A stretch of DNA of 7,254 nucleotides, from the NCBI GenBank assembly GCA_030042765.1, contig JASHZA010000283.1:1-7254 (forward strand), given 5' to 3'. Shown here in pieces: positions 1 through 5,932 of the stretch. The translations under genes were made by a program, and so were the position numbers. Origin of the DNA: Candidatus Binataceae bacterium (GTDB lineage: Bacteria; Desulfobacterota; Binatia; Binatales; Binataceae). How positions within the stretch are numbered: the first letter of the stretch is position 1; every line of letters begins with the position of its first letter. The notes below the pieces were generated by a model that did no database searches, was not told where the DNA came from, and was given only the letters and a program-made list of their open reading frames with translations.

Positions 1-677
1 TCGGTGATAACGACGTCGGCCTTGGCCCGGTTGATATCCCGGCCTTCGAGATAGCCGATGTAATTTACGTGCGGGGCCATCTCGCGCAGCGCGTCCGCCG
101 CCGCCCGGGTCAGGTCAGTACCCTTGGAGGCTTCTTCACCGTTGGACAGAATCCCGACGCGAGGCTGCGCGACACCCTGCACATGCTTCCAATAGACGCT
201 GCCCATCACCCCGAACTGCATCAGGTTTATCGGCTTGACCTCGGTGTTCGCGCCGGCATCGATCAGCAGCGCCACACCGCCGGTGGTCGGCACCAACGAG
301 GCGATCGCCGGACGATCGACACCGGGTAGATTTCCCAGTATCGCCATCGCCGCCGCCATCATCGCGCCCGAATTTCCCGCGCTGACGAAAGCGTCGGCGG
401 CGCCGCGCTTTACCATCTCGAGACCGACGTGAATCGAGGATTCGGGCTTGCTCAGCACCGATTCGAGCGGCGACTCGTCCATCTCGACGGCTTCGGATGC
501 GTGTTCGACACTGATCGCAAGGCCGGCCGTTTTGTGCTCGGCCAATTCGCGCGCAACCACCTCCCGGTCGCCAACGAGCACGACTTCGATATTGAAATCG
601 CGCGCCGCCATCACCGCGCCTTCGATTACGGCCTTGGGCGCAAGGTCTCCACCCATCGCGTCAAGCGCGATTTTCAC
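1..677 (-). CDS. plsX: Phosphate acyltransferase PlsX, N-terminal part (runs off the left edge)
   Basis: PlsX converts acyl-ACP plus phosphate into acyl-phosphate, the acyl donor for PlsY in the first step of phospholipid synthesis; it is a peripheral, cytoplasmic-side enzyme. The first 225 residues are visible, out of about 330-350 usual for the family, with no internal stop. Recognisable blocks are KIALDAMGGD at residues 2-11, SAGNSGAMMA at 99-108, DAGANTEVKPINLMQFGVMG at about 140-159, and SNGEEASKG at 178-186. The start is GTG at 675-677. It is chosen because the family begins M-K-I-A-L-D-A-M-G-G-D and because GGAGG sits 6 bases upstream. The gene follows rpmF and a YceD gene on the same strand, the usual bacterial order, in which fab genes often come next (here outside the window). 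The identification is secure; only the C-terminal part is missing. Confidence 0.96.
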   Translation of the reverse strand, partial: MKIALDAMGGDLAPKAVIEGAVMAARDFNIEVVLVGDREVVARELAEHKTAGLAISVEHASEAVEMDESPLESVLSKPESSIHVGLEMVKRGAADAFVSAGNSGAMMAAAMAILGNLPGVDRPAIASLVPTTGGVALLIDAGANTEVKPINLMQFGVMGSVYWKHVQGVAQPRVGILSNGEEASKGTDLTRAAADALREMAPHVNYIGYLEGRDINRAKADVVIT

Positions 678-683
678 GGTGTG

Positions 684-688
684 CCTCC
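684..688 (-). promoter_or_regulatory. Ribosome binding site of plsX
   Basis: On the minus strand this reads GGAGG and ends 6 bases before the GTG codon at 675-677. It supports the non-ATG start of plsX and shows that plsX has its own translation initiation, despite the 114-base gap after rpmF. Confidence 0.8.
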
Positions 689-742
689 GGGCGAGGAATT
701 GAACAGGCTCTTCACAAATCCGTCCGTGTCGCCGTCTTTGCT

Positions 743-773
743 GCGCGGCTTCCAGTGGATTGCTGGACCGCGC
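743..773 (-). repeat. Imperfect inverted repeat (hairpin) between rpmF and plsX
   Basis: Transcribed from the minus strand, GCGCGG-TCCAG pairs with CTGGA-AG-CCGCGC around a 7-base loop. This gives 11 base pairs interrupted by one 2-base AG bulge, and it is GC-rich. It starts 18 bases after the rpmF stop and ends 65 bases before the plsX start. No run of U follows, so it does not look like a standard intrinsic terminator. An mRNA-stabilising or processing structure that sets L32 output above PlsX output is possible, but that is inference. Confidence 0.55.
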
Positions 774-791
774 GAAGGCGGCGAAGACGCC

Positions 792-971
792 TTACGCCTG
801 GGTCGGCGCCAGTTCCCGGCCTCGGTAGGTACCGCAATGGCGGCAGACGCGATGGGGCATCGCGGGTTCGCCGCATTGGGGGCATGCAATCGGATTTACC
901 GGGTGCAGCGCGTCGTGCGCGCGGCGTTTGTTGCGCTTGGACCTCGAAGTTCGGCGCTTGGGAGCTTGCAT
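792..971 (-). CDS. rpmF: 50S ribosomal protein L32
   Basis: A 59-residue basic protein of the large ribosomal subunit. The N-terminus [20 protein letters not shown] matches the L32 signature closely; most family members begin M-A-V-P-K. The C-terminal half carries a zinc ribbon with four cysteines as two C-x2-C pairs, Cys30/Cys33 and Cys43/Cys46, so this is the zinc-binding (C+) form. The length is normal for L32. The start is ATG at 969-971. There is no well-spaced Shine-Dalgarno: AAGGAAGG lies about 18 bases upstream, so translation may rely on coupling or on high mRNA abundance. It lies 58 bases after the YceD-family gene, presumably in the same transcript, and before plsX. Identification is secure from the sequence itself. 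Confidence 0.96.
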   Translation of the reverse strand: MQAPKRRTSRSKRNKRRAHDALHPVNPIACPQCGEPAMPHRVCRHCGTYRGRELAPTQA

Positions 972-1029
972 GGCGTTTTGCTTCTGATGCCTTCCTTAAA
1001 AGATTAGACGATCCGGGGCGGCGCGCGCT

Positions 1030-1566
1030 TCAGGGGCGACCAACCTTGAGTGTTCGCAGGACGGCGAACCGCGGGTCAAATGCCTCGCTGCGGCAGGCAC
1101 ACCTGCTCTCGTTCAGGTTCGCGCCGCATTGAGGACACAATCCGCGGCAGTCTTCGCGGCAAAGCGGCCGATCGGTCAGCGCCAGCAGCACCTGCTCTCG
1201 AATCAACGGCGTCAGATCGACGTCTTCACCTTCGTAGATCGAAAACTCGAGATCGTCCGAGCGCTGCTCGGCGTCGCCATCGTAACCGATGGACTTGGGA
1301 GTCAAAACGTAGCGAAACGCCCGCCGCCGCTCAGCCTTGAATTCCTCCGCGCACCTGGCGCAACATGCCGTCGTCTTCGCGTCGACTTCACCGGTCAGGA
1401 ACAGCTCAGTTCCCGCCTTATAATACGAAAAGTCGACCTGTATCAGCCGGTCGAGGCGGTATTCGGTGACCGGCCCGCGAGCAAGCGTACGATTGATCTC
1501 CCCTTCGGGTTCCGCGAAGGAAATCTCTCGCGCTTCGGCGGTTATGTCGTCGACCCGTAGCTTCAT
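1030..1566 (-). CDS. YceD-family (DUF177) protein, 23S rRNA accumulation factor
   Basis: A 178-residue cytoplasmic protein. The family (DUF177, YceD in E. coli) is linked to 23S rRNA accumulation and ribosome assembly and is almost always encoded just before rpmF, as here. The C-terminal signature is clear: a leucine-rich stretch, then RPLCREDCRGLCPQCGANLN at 133-152 and a further C-A-C at 156-158. That puts Cys at 136, 140, 144, 147, 156 and 158, a likely metal-binding cluster. A second group, CCARC, sits at 68-72 in the central beta region; a C-x2-C there is common in the family. The start ATG at 1564-1566 gives the usual opening MKLRVDDI. The Shine-Dalgarno is weak. The biochemical role in this organism is inferred from family and position. 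Confidence 0.92.
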   Translation of the reverse strand: MKLRVDDITAEAREISFAEPEGEINRTLARGPVTEYRLDRLIQVDFSYYKAGTELFLTGEVDAKTTACCARCAEEFKAERRRAFRYVLTPKSIGYDGDAEQRSDDLEFSIYEGEDVDLTPLIREQVLLALTDRPLCREDCRGLCPQCGANLNESRCACRSEAFDPRFAVLRTLKVGRP

Positions 1567-1604
1567 GATTTGACGCCCACGTTAAGCCGCGGATGTGACC
1601 GTCA

Positions 1605-1633
1605 ATTATGGCATGTCATGACCTGCTGTCCAA
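1605..1633 (-). promoter_or_regulatory. Candidate sigma70-type promoter of the yceD-rpmF-plsX transcript
   Basis: On the minus strand TTGGAC and CATAAT (5 of 6 matches to the -10 consensus) are separated by exactly 17 bases. The -10 box ends 38 bases before the ATG of the YceD-family gene, leaving room for a 5' leader of about 30 bases. The -35 box is a weak match (TTG plus mismatches). This is the only convincing promoter-like pair I see on the minus strand of the divergent gap at 1567-1741. Confidence 0.45.
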
Positions 1634-1741
1634 CAACGGGGCGCGCACCTCGAGAACATTGGCAGCGTTCGCTCTTTGCCAGTTCAGGCTGGCTAATCGC
1701 TTCGACGCTCCCGCTGCGGTACGCTGTTTTACACCAAACGC

Positions 1742-3085
1742 ATGACACCGCCAAATCCCGCCCCGGAATCCCGCGTCCGATCGCATCTAATGCGCATTTT
1801 TGCCGGGGCCATATCGGCGGTGGCTCCCGATCGGGTCGTAGCGCGCGCGCTCGAGGGCGCCCTGCCCGACGCTCGCTCCGTGCCCTCGGTTATCGATGGG
1901 GCCGAAGCTGTCCGTCTACTCGCCGTCGGCAAGGCGGCTTTCGGGATGGCGGTCGAGGTTCAAGCCCGCATAGCGGCGAAACTGCGCGAAGCCCTGGTGA
2001 TCATGCCCCACTCCGAATCCCAGCCTGGTATCCCCCTTCCGGGAATGCGGATTATCACCAGCTCCCATCCGCTGCCTGACGCTTCGTCGGAAGCCGCTGG
2101 CCGCGCAGCGCTGGAATTCGTCGCCAGCAGCCGCCCGAGGGAGTTGATCCTGATCGCGCTGAGCGGAGGCGCTTCCGCCCTGATGGCGGTTCCCGCGGAC
2201 GGTCTCACGCTCACCGACAAGATCTCGATAACTTCGGGATTACTGCGCTCAGGCGCGACGATCCGGGAGCTGAATACGGTTCGCAAGCATCTCTCGGCGA
2301 TCAAGGGCGGCCTTCTGTTGCGGGCGGCTCCGCCCGGGGTTCGCCTGCTCAGCCTGATCCTCTCCGACGTACCCGGCAACGATATCGGGACCATCGGATC
2401 GGGTCCGGTTGCCGCCGATGCAACCACTTACGCCGACGCAGTTGCAGTTCTGAAACGGCGCGGCCTGTGGGGTCGCGCTCCCGAGACGATTCGCGGTCAT
2501 TTAGAGCGTGGTTCCGCGGGCGAAATTACCGAAACCGTCAGACGCGGCGACCCCGAAATCGACCGCGCCACGAACCTGATAGTCGGCGACAATGCCACTG
2601 CGGTCGACGCCGCAGCGGACACCGCGGTTGCCCTCGGCTATCGGCTTGAACGCGCGCGCGACCTGTCGGGCGAAGCCAACGACGTCGGCCGCGCGATGGC
2701 AACCCACCTCGCTTCGATCGATCGAGAACGAGTCTGCGTGATCGCCGGAGGCGAACCGGTGGTGACGGTCCGCGGCGCAGGCAAAGGTGGGCGGGCCCAA
2801 CAATGCGCGCTCGCGATGGCCTTGGGACTCGAGCAAATCGAACACGAGCGGCGGATCGTCGCCCTTTTCGCTGGCACCGACGGGGTCGACGGCCCCACCG
2901 AGGCAGCAGGAGCGATCGTCACGCCGGCCACGGTGCGGCGGGCCAAAGAGGCCGGAATCGACGCCCGTTCGGCGCTCGAACGCAACGATGCCTATAATTT
3001 ATTCAGCAGGCTTGGGGATGTGATCATCACCGGACCAACGGGTACGAACGTCGCCGACATTTTCGTGGGACTCGTAAATTATTGA
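1742..3085 (+). CDS. Glycerate 2-kinase, DUF4147/MOFRL family
   Basis: Phosphorylates D-glycerate with ATP, in this family usually to 2-phosphoglycerate, feeding glyoxylate, serine or tartronate-derived carbon into lower glycolysis; cytoplasmic. It has 447 residues, close to the usual 420-450. The N-terminal DUF4147 domain shows VGKAAFGMA at 62-70, SSHPLPDASSEAAG at 107-120, SGGASALMAVPADGLTL at 141-157 (many members have SGGGSALL), the NTVRKHLSAIKGG block at 178-190 and SDVPGNDIGTIGSGP at 208-222. The C-terminal MOFRL domain shows GGEPVVTVRGAGKGGRAQQ at 336-354, AGTDGVDGPTEAAGA at 377-391 and TGPTGTNVADIFVGLV at 430-445. The gene is often named gckA, glxK or ttuD; the sequence does not decide which. 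No clear Shine-Dalgarno precedes the ATG at 1742; an in-frame ATG at 1790 is possible but would trim a conserved helix. The stop is followed after one base by an ATG in frame with the next gene. Confidence 0.93.
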   Translation: MTPPNPAPESRVRSHLMRIFAGAISAVAPDRVVARALEGALPDARSVPSVIDGAEAVRLLAVGKAAFGMAVEVQARIAAKLREALVIMPHSESQPGIPLPGMRIITSSHPLPDASSEAAGRAALEFVASSRPRELILIALSGGASALMAVPADGLTLTDKISITSGLLRSGATIRELNTVRKHLSAIKGGLLLRAAPPGVRLLSLILSDVPGNDIGTIGSGPVAADATTYADAVAVLKRRGLWGRAPETIRGHLERGSAGEITETVRRGDPEIDRATNLIVGDNATAVDAAADTAVALGYRLERARDLSGEANDVGRAMATHLASIDRERVCVIAGGEPVVTVRGAGKGGRAQQCALAMALGLEQIEHERRIVALFAGTDGVDGPTEAAGAIVTPATVRRAKEAGIDARSALERNDAYNLFSRLGDVIITGPTGTNVADIFVGLVNY

Positions 3086-3086
3086 A

Positions 3087-3224
3087 ATGGCGAATCGCGC
3101 AACTTCGGGAGGCGGCGAGGGACAAATCTCGCGATTAAACGAGACGGGAACGAATGTTGCTGCCCCTTCGACTGGAACGGGACCGTGGCCGACCGCGGCC
3201 CTCATAAGAGGAGACCGTAAGCGG
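3087..3224 (+). other. Possible 46-residue N-terminal extension, or leader of the isocitrate dehydrogenase gene
   Basis: This stretch is open in frame with the isocitrate dehydrogenase and begins with an ATG one base after the glycerate kinase stop. Its translation is rich in Gly, Thr, Ala and Ser (MANRATSGGGEG...) with no family match. Its third codon positions are only about 57% G/C by hand count, including ATA, AGA and TTA. The AGGAG at 3209-3213 sits at its end. I read it as an untranslated leader between two co-transcribed genes. Confidence 0.5.
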
Positions 3225-4298
3225 GTGGAATTGAGCGGAAATGGTGTTCGCAATGGCGCCGCTGCAACGGCGGTGACTCTGATTCCCGGCGACGGCATCG
3301 GTTCCGAGGTGATTGGCGCGGCAATTACTGTGATCGAGGCGGCCGGATTGCAAATCAAATGGGACCGGCAATTGGCAGGCGCGGCGGCGCTCGAGGCGGC
3401 CGGCAACCCCGTCCCCGACGAACTGCTTCGCTCGCTTAGGCGCACCCATATAGCACTTAAAGGTCCACTTGAGACCAGTGTCGGCGAGGGCTACCGTTCG
3501 GTGAACGTCTACCTGCGCAAAACCTTCAACCTTTACGCGAACTTGCGCCCGACCCACAGCTTCGAGGGCGTTCACACCCCGTTCCGCAACGTTGACCTCG
3601 TCGTCGTGCGCGAAAACACCGAAGACCTGTACGCCGGTATCGAACATCTCGTAACTCAGGGCGTCGTCGAGAGCGTCAAGGTGATCACCGCCCGCGCGTC
3701 GACTCGAATCGCGCGGTTCGCCTTCGAGTACGCGCGCCACAACGGTCGCGCGTCCGTCACCGCGATTCACAAAGCGAATATCATGAAGCTCTCGGATGGA
3801 CTCTTCCTCAAATGTGCGCGGAAGGTCGCGGAGGAATACAAGGATATTCGGTACGACGAGCAAATCGTCGACGCCGCCTGCATGCGGCTTGTCACCAACC
3901 CCGGCTCGTTCGACGTTCTCCTCCTCGAGAATCTCTATGGCGATATTGTCTCCGACCTCTGCGCGGGCCTGGTCGGCGGCCTCGGTGTCGTCCCGGGAGC
4001 CAACTACGGAGAGCGCGGGGCGATCTTCGAAGCGGTCCACGGCACGGCGCCCGACATCGCGGGCAAAAATATCGCCAACCCGGTCGCGGCGATCCTCTCC
4101 GGCGCGATGCTCGCGGCGTACCTCGGCTATGCCGATGCGGCTCGGCGGATTCGCGAGGCGGTCGGTGCCGTGCTTCGCACTGGCAGCGTGCTGACCCCCG
4201 ATCTCGGCGGCAAGGCGACCACCACCGAGATGACGGCGGCGGTCCTGCGCGCAATGAAAGCCTCGACCGCTGCCTACGGCTCCGCCGCGGCCGTGTAG
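3225..4298 (+). CDS. NAD-dependent isocitrate dehydrogenase (decarboxylating, IDH3-like)
   Basis: Oxidises and decarboxylates isocitrate to 2-oxoglutarate in the TCA cycle; cytoplasmic. From GTG 3225 it is 357 residues, normal for the family. Counting from the upstream in-frame ATG at 3087, the landmarks are LIPGDGIG at 65-72, the substrate loop RSVNVYLRKTFNLYANLRP at 137-155 (the S-x-N-x3-R pattern of isocitrate rather than isopropylmalate enzymes), RENTEDLYAGIEH at 175-187, AIHKANIMK at 226-234 with the catalytic Lys229, NLYGDIVSD at 282-290, and HGTAPDIAGKN at 318-328. Asp323-Ile324 sits where NADP enzymes carry Lys-Tyr, pointing to NAD. Start choice: AGGAG at 3209-3213 lies 11 bases before GTG 3225. 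The 46 codons between 3087 and 3225 use A/T-ending codons far more than the rest and match no part of the family. A 403-residue product from ATG 3087 cannot be excluded. Confidence 0.9.
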   Translation: MELSGNGVRNGAAATAVTLIPGDGIGSEVIGAAITVIEAAGLQIKWDRQLAGAAALEAAGNPVPDELLRSLRRTHIALKGPLETSVGEGYRSVNVYLRKTFNLYANLRPTHSFEGVHTPFRNVDLVVVRENTEDLYAGIEHLVTQGVVESVKVITARASTRIARFAFEYARHNGRASVTAIHKANIMKLSDGLFLKCARKVAEEYKDIRYDEQIVDAACMRLVTNPGSFDVLLLENLYGDIVSDLCAGLVGGLGVVPGANYGERGAIFEAVHGTAPDIAGKNIANPVAAILSGAMLAAYLGYADAARRIREAVGAVLRTGSVLTPDLGGKATTTEMTAAVLRAMKASTAAYGSAAAV

Positions 4299-4304
4299 CC
4301 GGCC

Positions 4305-4352
4305 CCTTCCTATCTGACCGCTGCTTCGCTACGTTCCCGGTCGTTCGGAAGG
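4305..4352 (+). repeat. Inverted repeat after the isocitrate dehydrogenase stop
   Basis: CCTTCC at 4305-4310 pairs with GGAAGG at 4347-4352. Inside that, GACCG at 4316-4320 pairs with CGGTC at 4338-4342, around a 17-base loop. It begins 7 bases after the TAG stop. There is no T tract after it, so it is at best a weak or Rho-assisted terminator, or a 3' mRNA protector separating the kinase-dehydrogenase pair from the transferase gene. Confidence 0.4.
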
Positions 4353-4418
4353 CATTCCCGCATTCCTCGTCACCGCGTTCTTCTCGGCGAATGTTATCTC
4401 TCAAGTCCGGAGGCAACT

Positions 4419-5087
4419 ATGTCAATCAAGCTTTATGGCATTCCTCAATCGCGCACCGCCCGATGTCTGTGGATGCTCGAGGAACTAGGCGCGCCATACG
4501 AGAACGTACCCGTCAATTTCATCGGCGAAGCGCAGCAGCCCCAATACCTGAAAATCAACCCCAACGGCCGCATCCCCGCGATCGACGACAACGGTCTCAT
4601 TCTCTTCGAGTCGCTCGCGATCAACCTTCACCTGGCGCGCAAGTACGGCGCAGCCACGCGCTTCTGGCCCGCCTCGCCCGACGATCAGTCACGCGCGATT
4701 CAATGGTCGATCTGGTCGATGACGGAGGTCGAGCCCGCCATCGTCAAGATTCTGATGAACCGGCTTTTCCTGCCCGAAGCGGAGCGCCGCGAAGCCGAGG
4801 CGGTCGAGGGCGGGCGGGCGCTGCGCAAGGCGCTTGCGGTGCTCGACCTCTCGTTGCGCGGCCGCACCTGGCTCCTTGGCGATTCGTTCAGCGTCGCCGA
4901 CCTTAACGCGTTCGCGGTAGCCGGTTCGGATCATCACGCCTTGCGGACGCCCTACCTCGACCGGCTCGATCCGCGCGAGGCGGCCAGGATTAGTTCGCCG
5001 AATCTCGATGGCCTGCCCGACGTAGCGCAGTGGATGAAGCGATGCGCCGATCGCCCTGCCCTCGCCCGTGTCCTCGCGCTGCGCTGA
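4419..5087 (+). CDS. Glutathione S-transferase family protein
   Basis: A 222-residue cytoplasmic protein with the normal two-domain layout. The N-terminal thioredoxin-like domain (about 1-80) has LYGIPQSRTAR at 5-15, with Ser11 in the place of the usual catalytic Ser. It continues with NPNGRIPAIDDNG at 47-59, with the cis-proline Pro53 next to the glutathione backbone site, then FESLAI at 63-68, whose Glu-Ser binds the gamma-glutamyl group. The helical C-terminal domain (about 90-222) has WLLGDSFSVADLNAF at 151-165 with the Ser158/Asp161 N-capping box. A segment at about 170-198 (GSDHHALRTPYLDR...) looks longer than in typical members. GGAGG ends 5 bases before the ATG, a strong ribosome binding site and the clearest one in the window. 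Likely conjugation or thiol-disulfide chemistry; the substrate cannot be told. Confidence 0.93.
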   Translation: MSIKLYGIPQSRTARCLWMLEELGAPYENVPVNFIGEAQQPQYLKINPNGRIPAIDDNGLILFESLAINLHLARKYGAATRFWPASPDDQSRAIQWSIWSMTEVEPAIVKILMNRLFLPEAERREAEAVEGGRALRKALAVLDLSLRGRTWLLGDSFSVADLNAFAVAGSDHHALRTPYLDRLDPREAARISSPNLDGLPDVAQWMKRCADRPALARVLALR

Positions 5088-5170
5088 ATGATTAAGTTTC
5101 GAACCGTCCCCGTACTGCGAACGGCGCGATACGCGTAAGCGCCAGCGGCGAAACTGCTGCGGTTCGTGAG

Positions 5171-5191
5171 TTTACTTTACGGTAAGGTGAA
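5171..5191 (+). promoter_or_regulatory. 21-base near-palindrome, candidate operator upstream of the sulfite-oxidase-like gene
   Basis: The left arm TTTACTTTAC and the right arm GTAAGGTGAA flank a central G at 5181. Pairing from the centre outward gives 8 Watson-Crick matches and two G:T mismatches over 10 positions. The left arm is itself a tandem TTTAC. It lies in an otherwise featureless 154-base gap, 50 bases before the ATG at 5242. The symmetry around a single base, with practically no loop, suits a dimeric DNA-binding protein better than an RNA hairpin. The binding protein is not identifiable from this window. Confidence 0.45.
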
Positions 5192-5205
5192 GCAACGGGC
5201 GGCTC

Positions 5206-5234
5206 TTCCGATCCATCCACCGCTCCGCTATTTT
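5206..5234 (+). promoter_or_regulatory. Weak candidate promoter giving a leaderless sulfite-oxidase-like mRNA
   Basis: TTCCGA at 5206-5211 and TATTTT at 5229-5234 are 17 bases apart; the -10 box matches 4 of 6 consensus bases and the -35 box 3 of 6. The -10 box ends 7 bases before the ATG at 5242, so transcription would start at or next to the start codon. No Shine-Dalgarno is present, which fits a leaderless message. Confidence 0.3.
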
Positions 5235-5241
5235 TCGTTCC

Positions 5242-5841
5242 ATGGGAAACGCGCAAAGGGACCCCGGAAATCGTTTGCCACCCGGCCAGACCCTGGTCAC
5301 CAACTTCCCGGTACTGAGCTACGGCCCGACCCCGCGCTTCAATCCCGCCAAATGGGACTTTCGCGTTATTGGCCAAGTCGAGGAGCCGCTGCGCTTTACC
5401 TGGGACGAGTTCCGAAAATTGCCAATCTCGAACCAGGTCTCCGATTTTCACTGCGTTACCACCTGGTCGCGCTTCGACAACCGCTGGGAAGGCGTCAGAA
5501 TCGGCGACCTGATGAAATTGGTCCGGCTTAAAGTCGACGCCAAATTCGTCTTCCTCCACTGCGACGGCGGCTATACCACCAACCTGCCGCTCGACGAGTT
5601 CCTCGAAAACGACGTGATGCTGGCTAATCGCCACGACGGCAAGGACTTGGAACCCGACCACGGCTGGCCGCTGCGGCTGGTCGTGCCCAAGCTCTACGGA
5701 TGGAAGAGCGCAAAATGGCTCCGCGCTATCGAGTTCTGCGCGACGGATCGGCGCGGCTTCTGGGAGGTCCGCGGCTACCATAATCATGGTGAGCCATGGG
5801 CCGAGGAGCGTTACTCCTTCCAGGAGGACGGCGAGGAATAG
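5242..5841 (+). CDS. Sulfite oxidase-like molybdopterin oxidoreductase, small cytoplasmic form
   Basis: A 199-residue single-domain member of the oxidoreductase molybdopterin-binding (sulfite oxidase/YedY-type) fold. Cys71 in DFHCVTTWSRFDNRWEGV (68-85) is the expected Mo-ligating cysteine. Further family blocks are LHCDGGYTTNLPL at 105-117, DHGWPLRLVVPKLYGWKSAKW at about 139-159, and the C-terminal RGFWEVRGYHNHGEPWAEERY at 171-191. There is no signal peptide or twin-arginine motif and no membrane segment, unlike MsrP (YedY), so it should stay in the cytoplasm. No haem or dimerisation domain of true sulfite oxidases is present, and no MsrQ-like membrane partner is adjacent. The ATG at 5242 has no Shine-Dalgarno but gives the usual family N-terminus (PPGQTLVTNFPVLSYGPTP at 13-31). 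The substrate is unknown; the fold and cofactor are well supported. Confidence 0.9.
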   Translation: MGNAQRDPGNRLPPGQTLVTNFPVLSYGPTPRFNPAKWDFRVIGQVEEPLRFTWDEFRKLPISNQVSDFHCVTTWSRFDNRWEGVRIGDLMKLVRLKVDAKFVFLHCDGGYTTNLPLDEFLENDVMLANRHDGKDLEPDHGWPLRLVVPKLYGWKSAKWLRAIEFCATDRRGFWEVRGYHNHGEPWAEERYSFQEDGEE

Positions 5842-5848
5842 CCGCTCG

Positions 5849-5866
5849 GCAGGCCCCGCCGCCTGC
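5849..5866 (+). repeat. Short perfect GC hairpin after the sulfite-oxidase-like gene
   Basis: GCAGGC and GCCTGC form a perfect 6-base-pair stem with a 6-base loop (CCCGCC), starting 7 bases after the TAG stop. No T tract follows. It could be a terminator-like element at the end of the gene; in DNA this GC-rich a chance stem is also plausible. Confidence 0.3.
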
Positions 5867-5932
5867 AGGGCACGCCGCTGCCACTCCTAACTGCGTCCCG
5901 CGCATCGGAACCGATCTACGTCATTCGGCCCA

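Noticed and set aside
429..1007. 192-codon plus-strand open frame across plsX and rpmF
   Set aside because: It is opposite two secure minus-strand genes, and its translation is their shadow.
1129..1560. 143-codon plus-strand open frame opposite the YceD-family gene
   Set aside because: The minus strand shows the full cysteine signature of the family and the conserved yceD-rpmF-plsX order.
1678..1693. Small inverted repeat GCCAG/CTGGC in the divergent gap before the glycerate kinase gene
   Set aside because: Five base pairs with a 6-base loop is weak and common by chance; no promoter boxes are placed sensibly around it, so I do not call it an operator. I also found no convincing plus-strand promoter in 1567-1741.
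3135..4040. 301-codon minus-strand open frame opposite the isocitrate dehydrogenase
   Set aside because: It lies antisense to a strongly conserved enzyme and its translation shows no recognisable domain. Long antisense frames are expected in GC-rich genes with strong third-position bias.
3812..4906. 364-codon plus-strand open frame spanning the end of the dehydrogenase, the gap and the transferase
   Set aside because: Arg-rich, low-information translation in an alternative frame of two clear genes; it is a shadow frame, not a fusion gene.
5092..5787. 231-codon minus-strand open frame opposite the sulfite-oxidase-like gene
   Set aside because: The plus strand carries the Mo-ligand motif and other conserved blocks of the family. 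The antisense translation has none of a known family and is best explained by codon bias.
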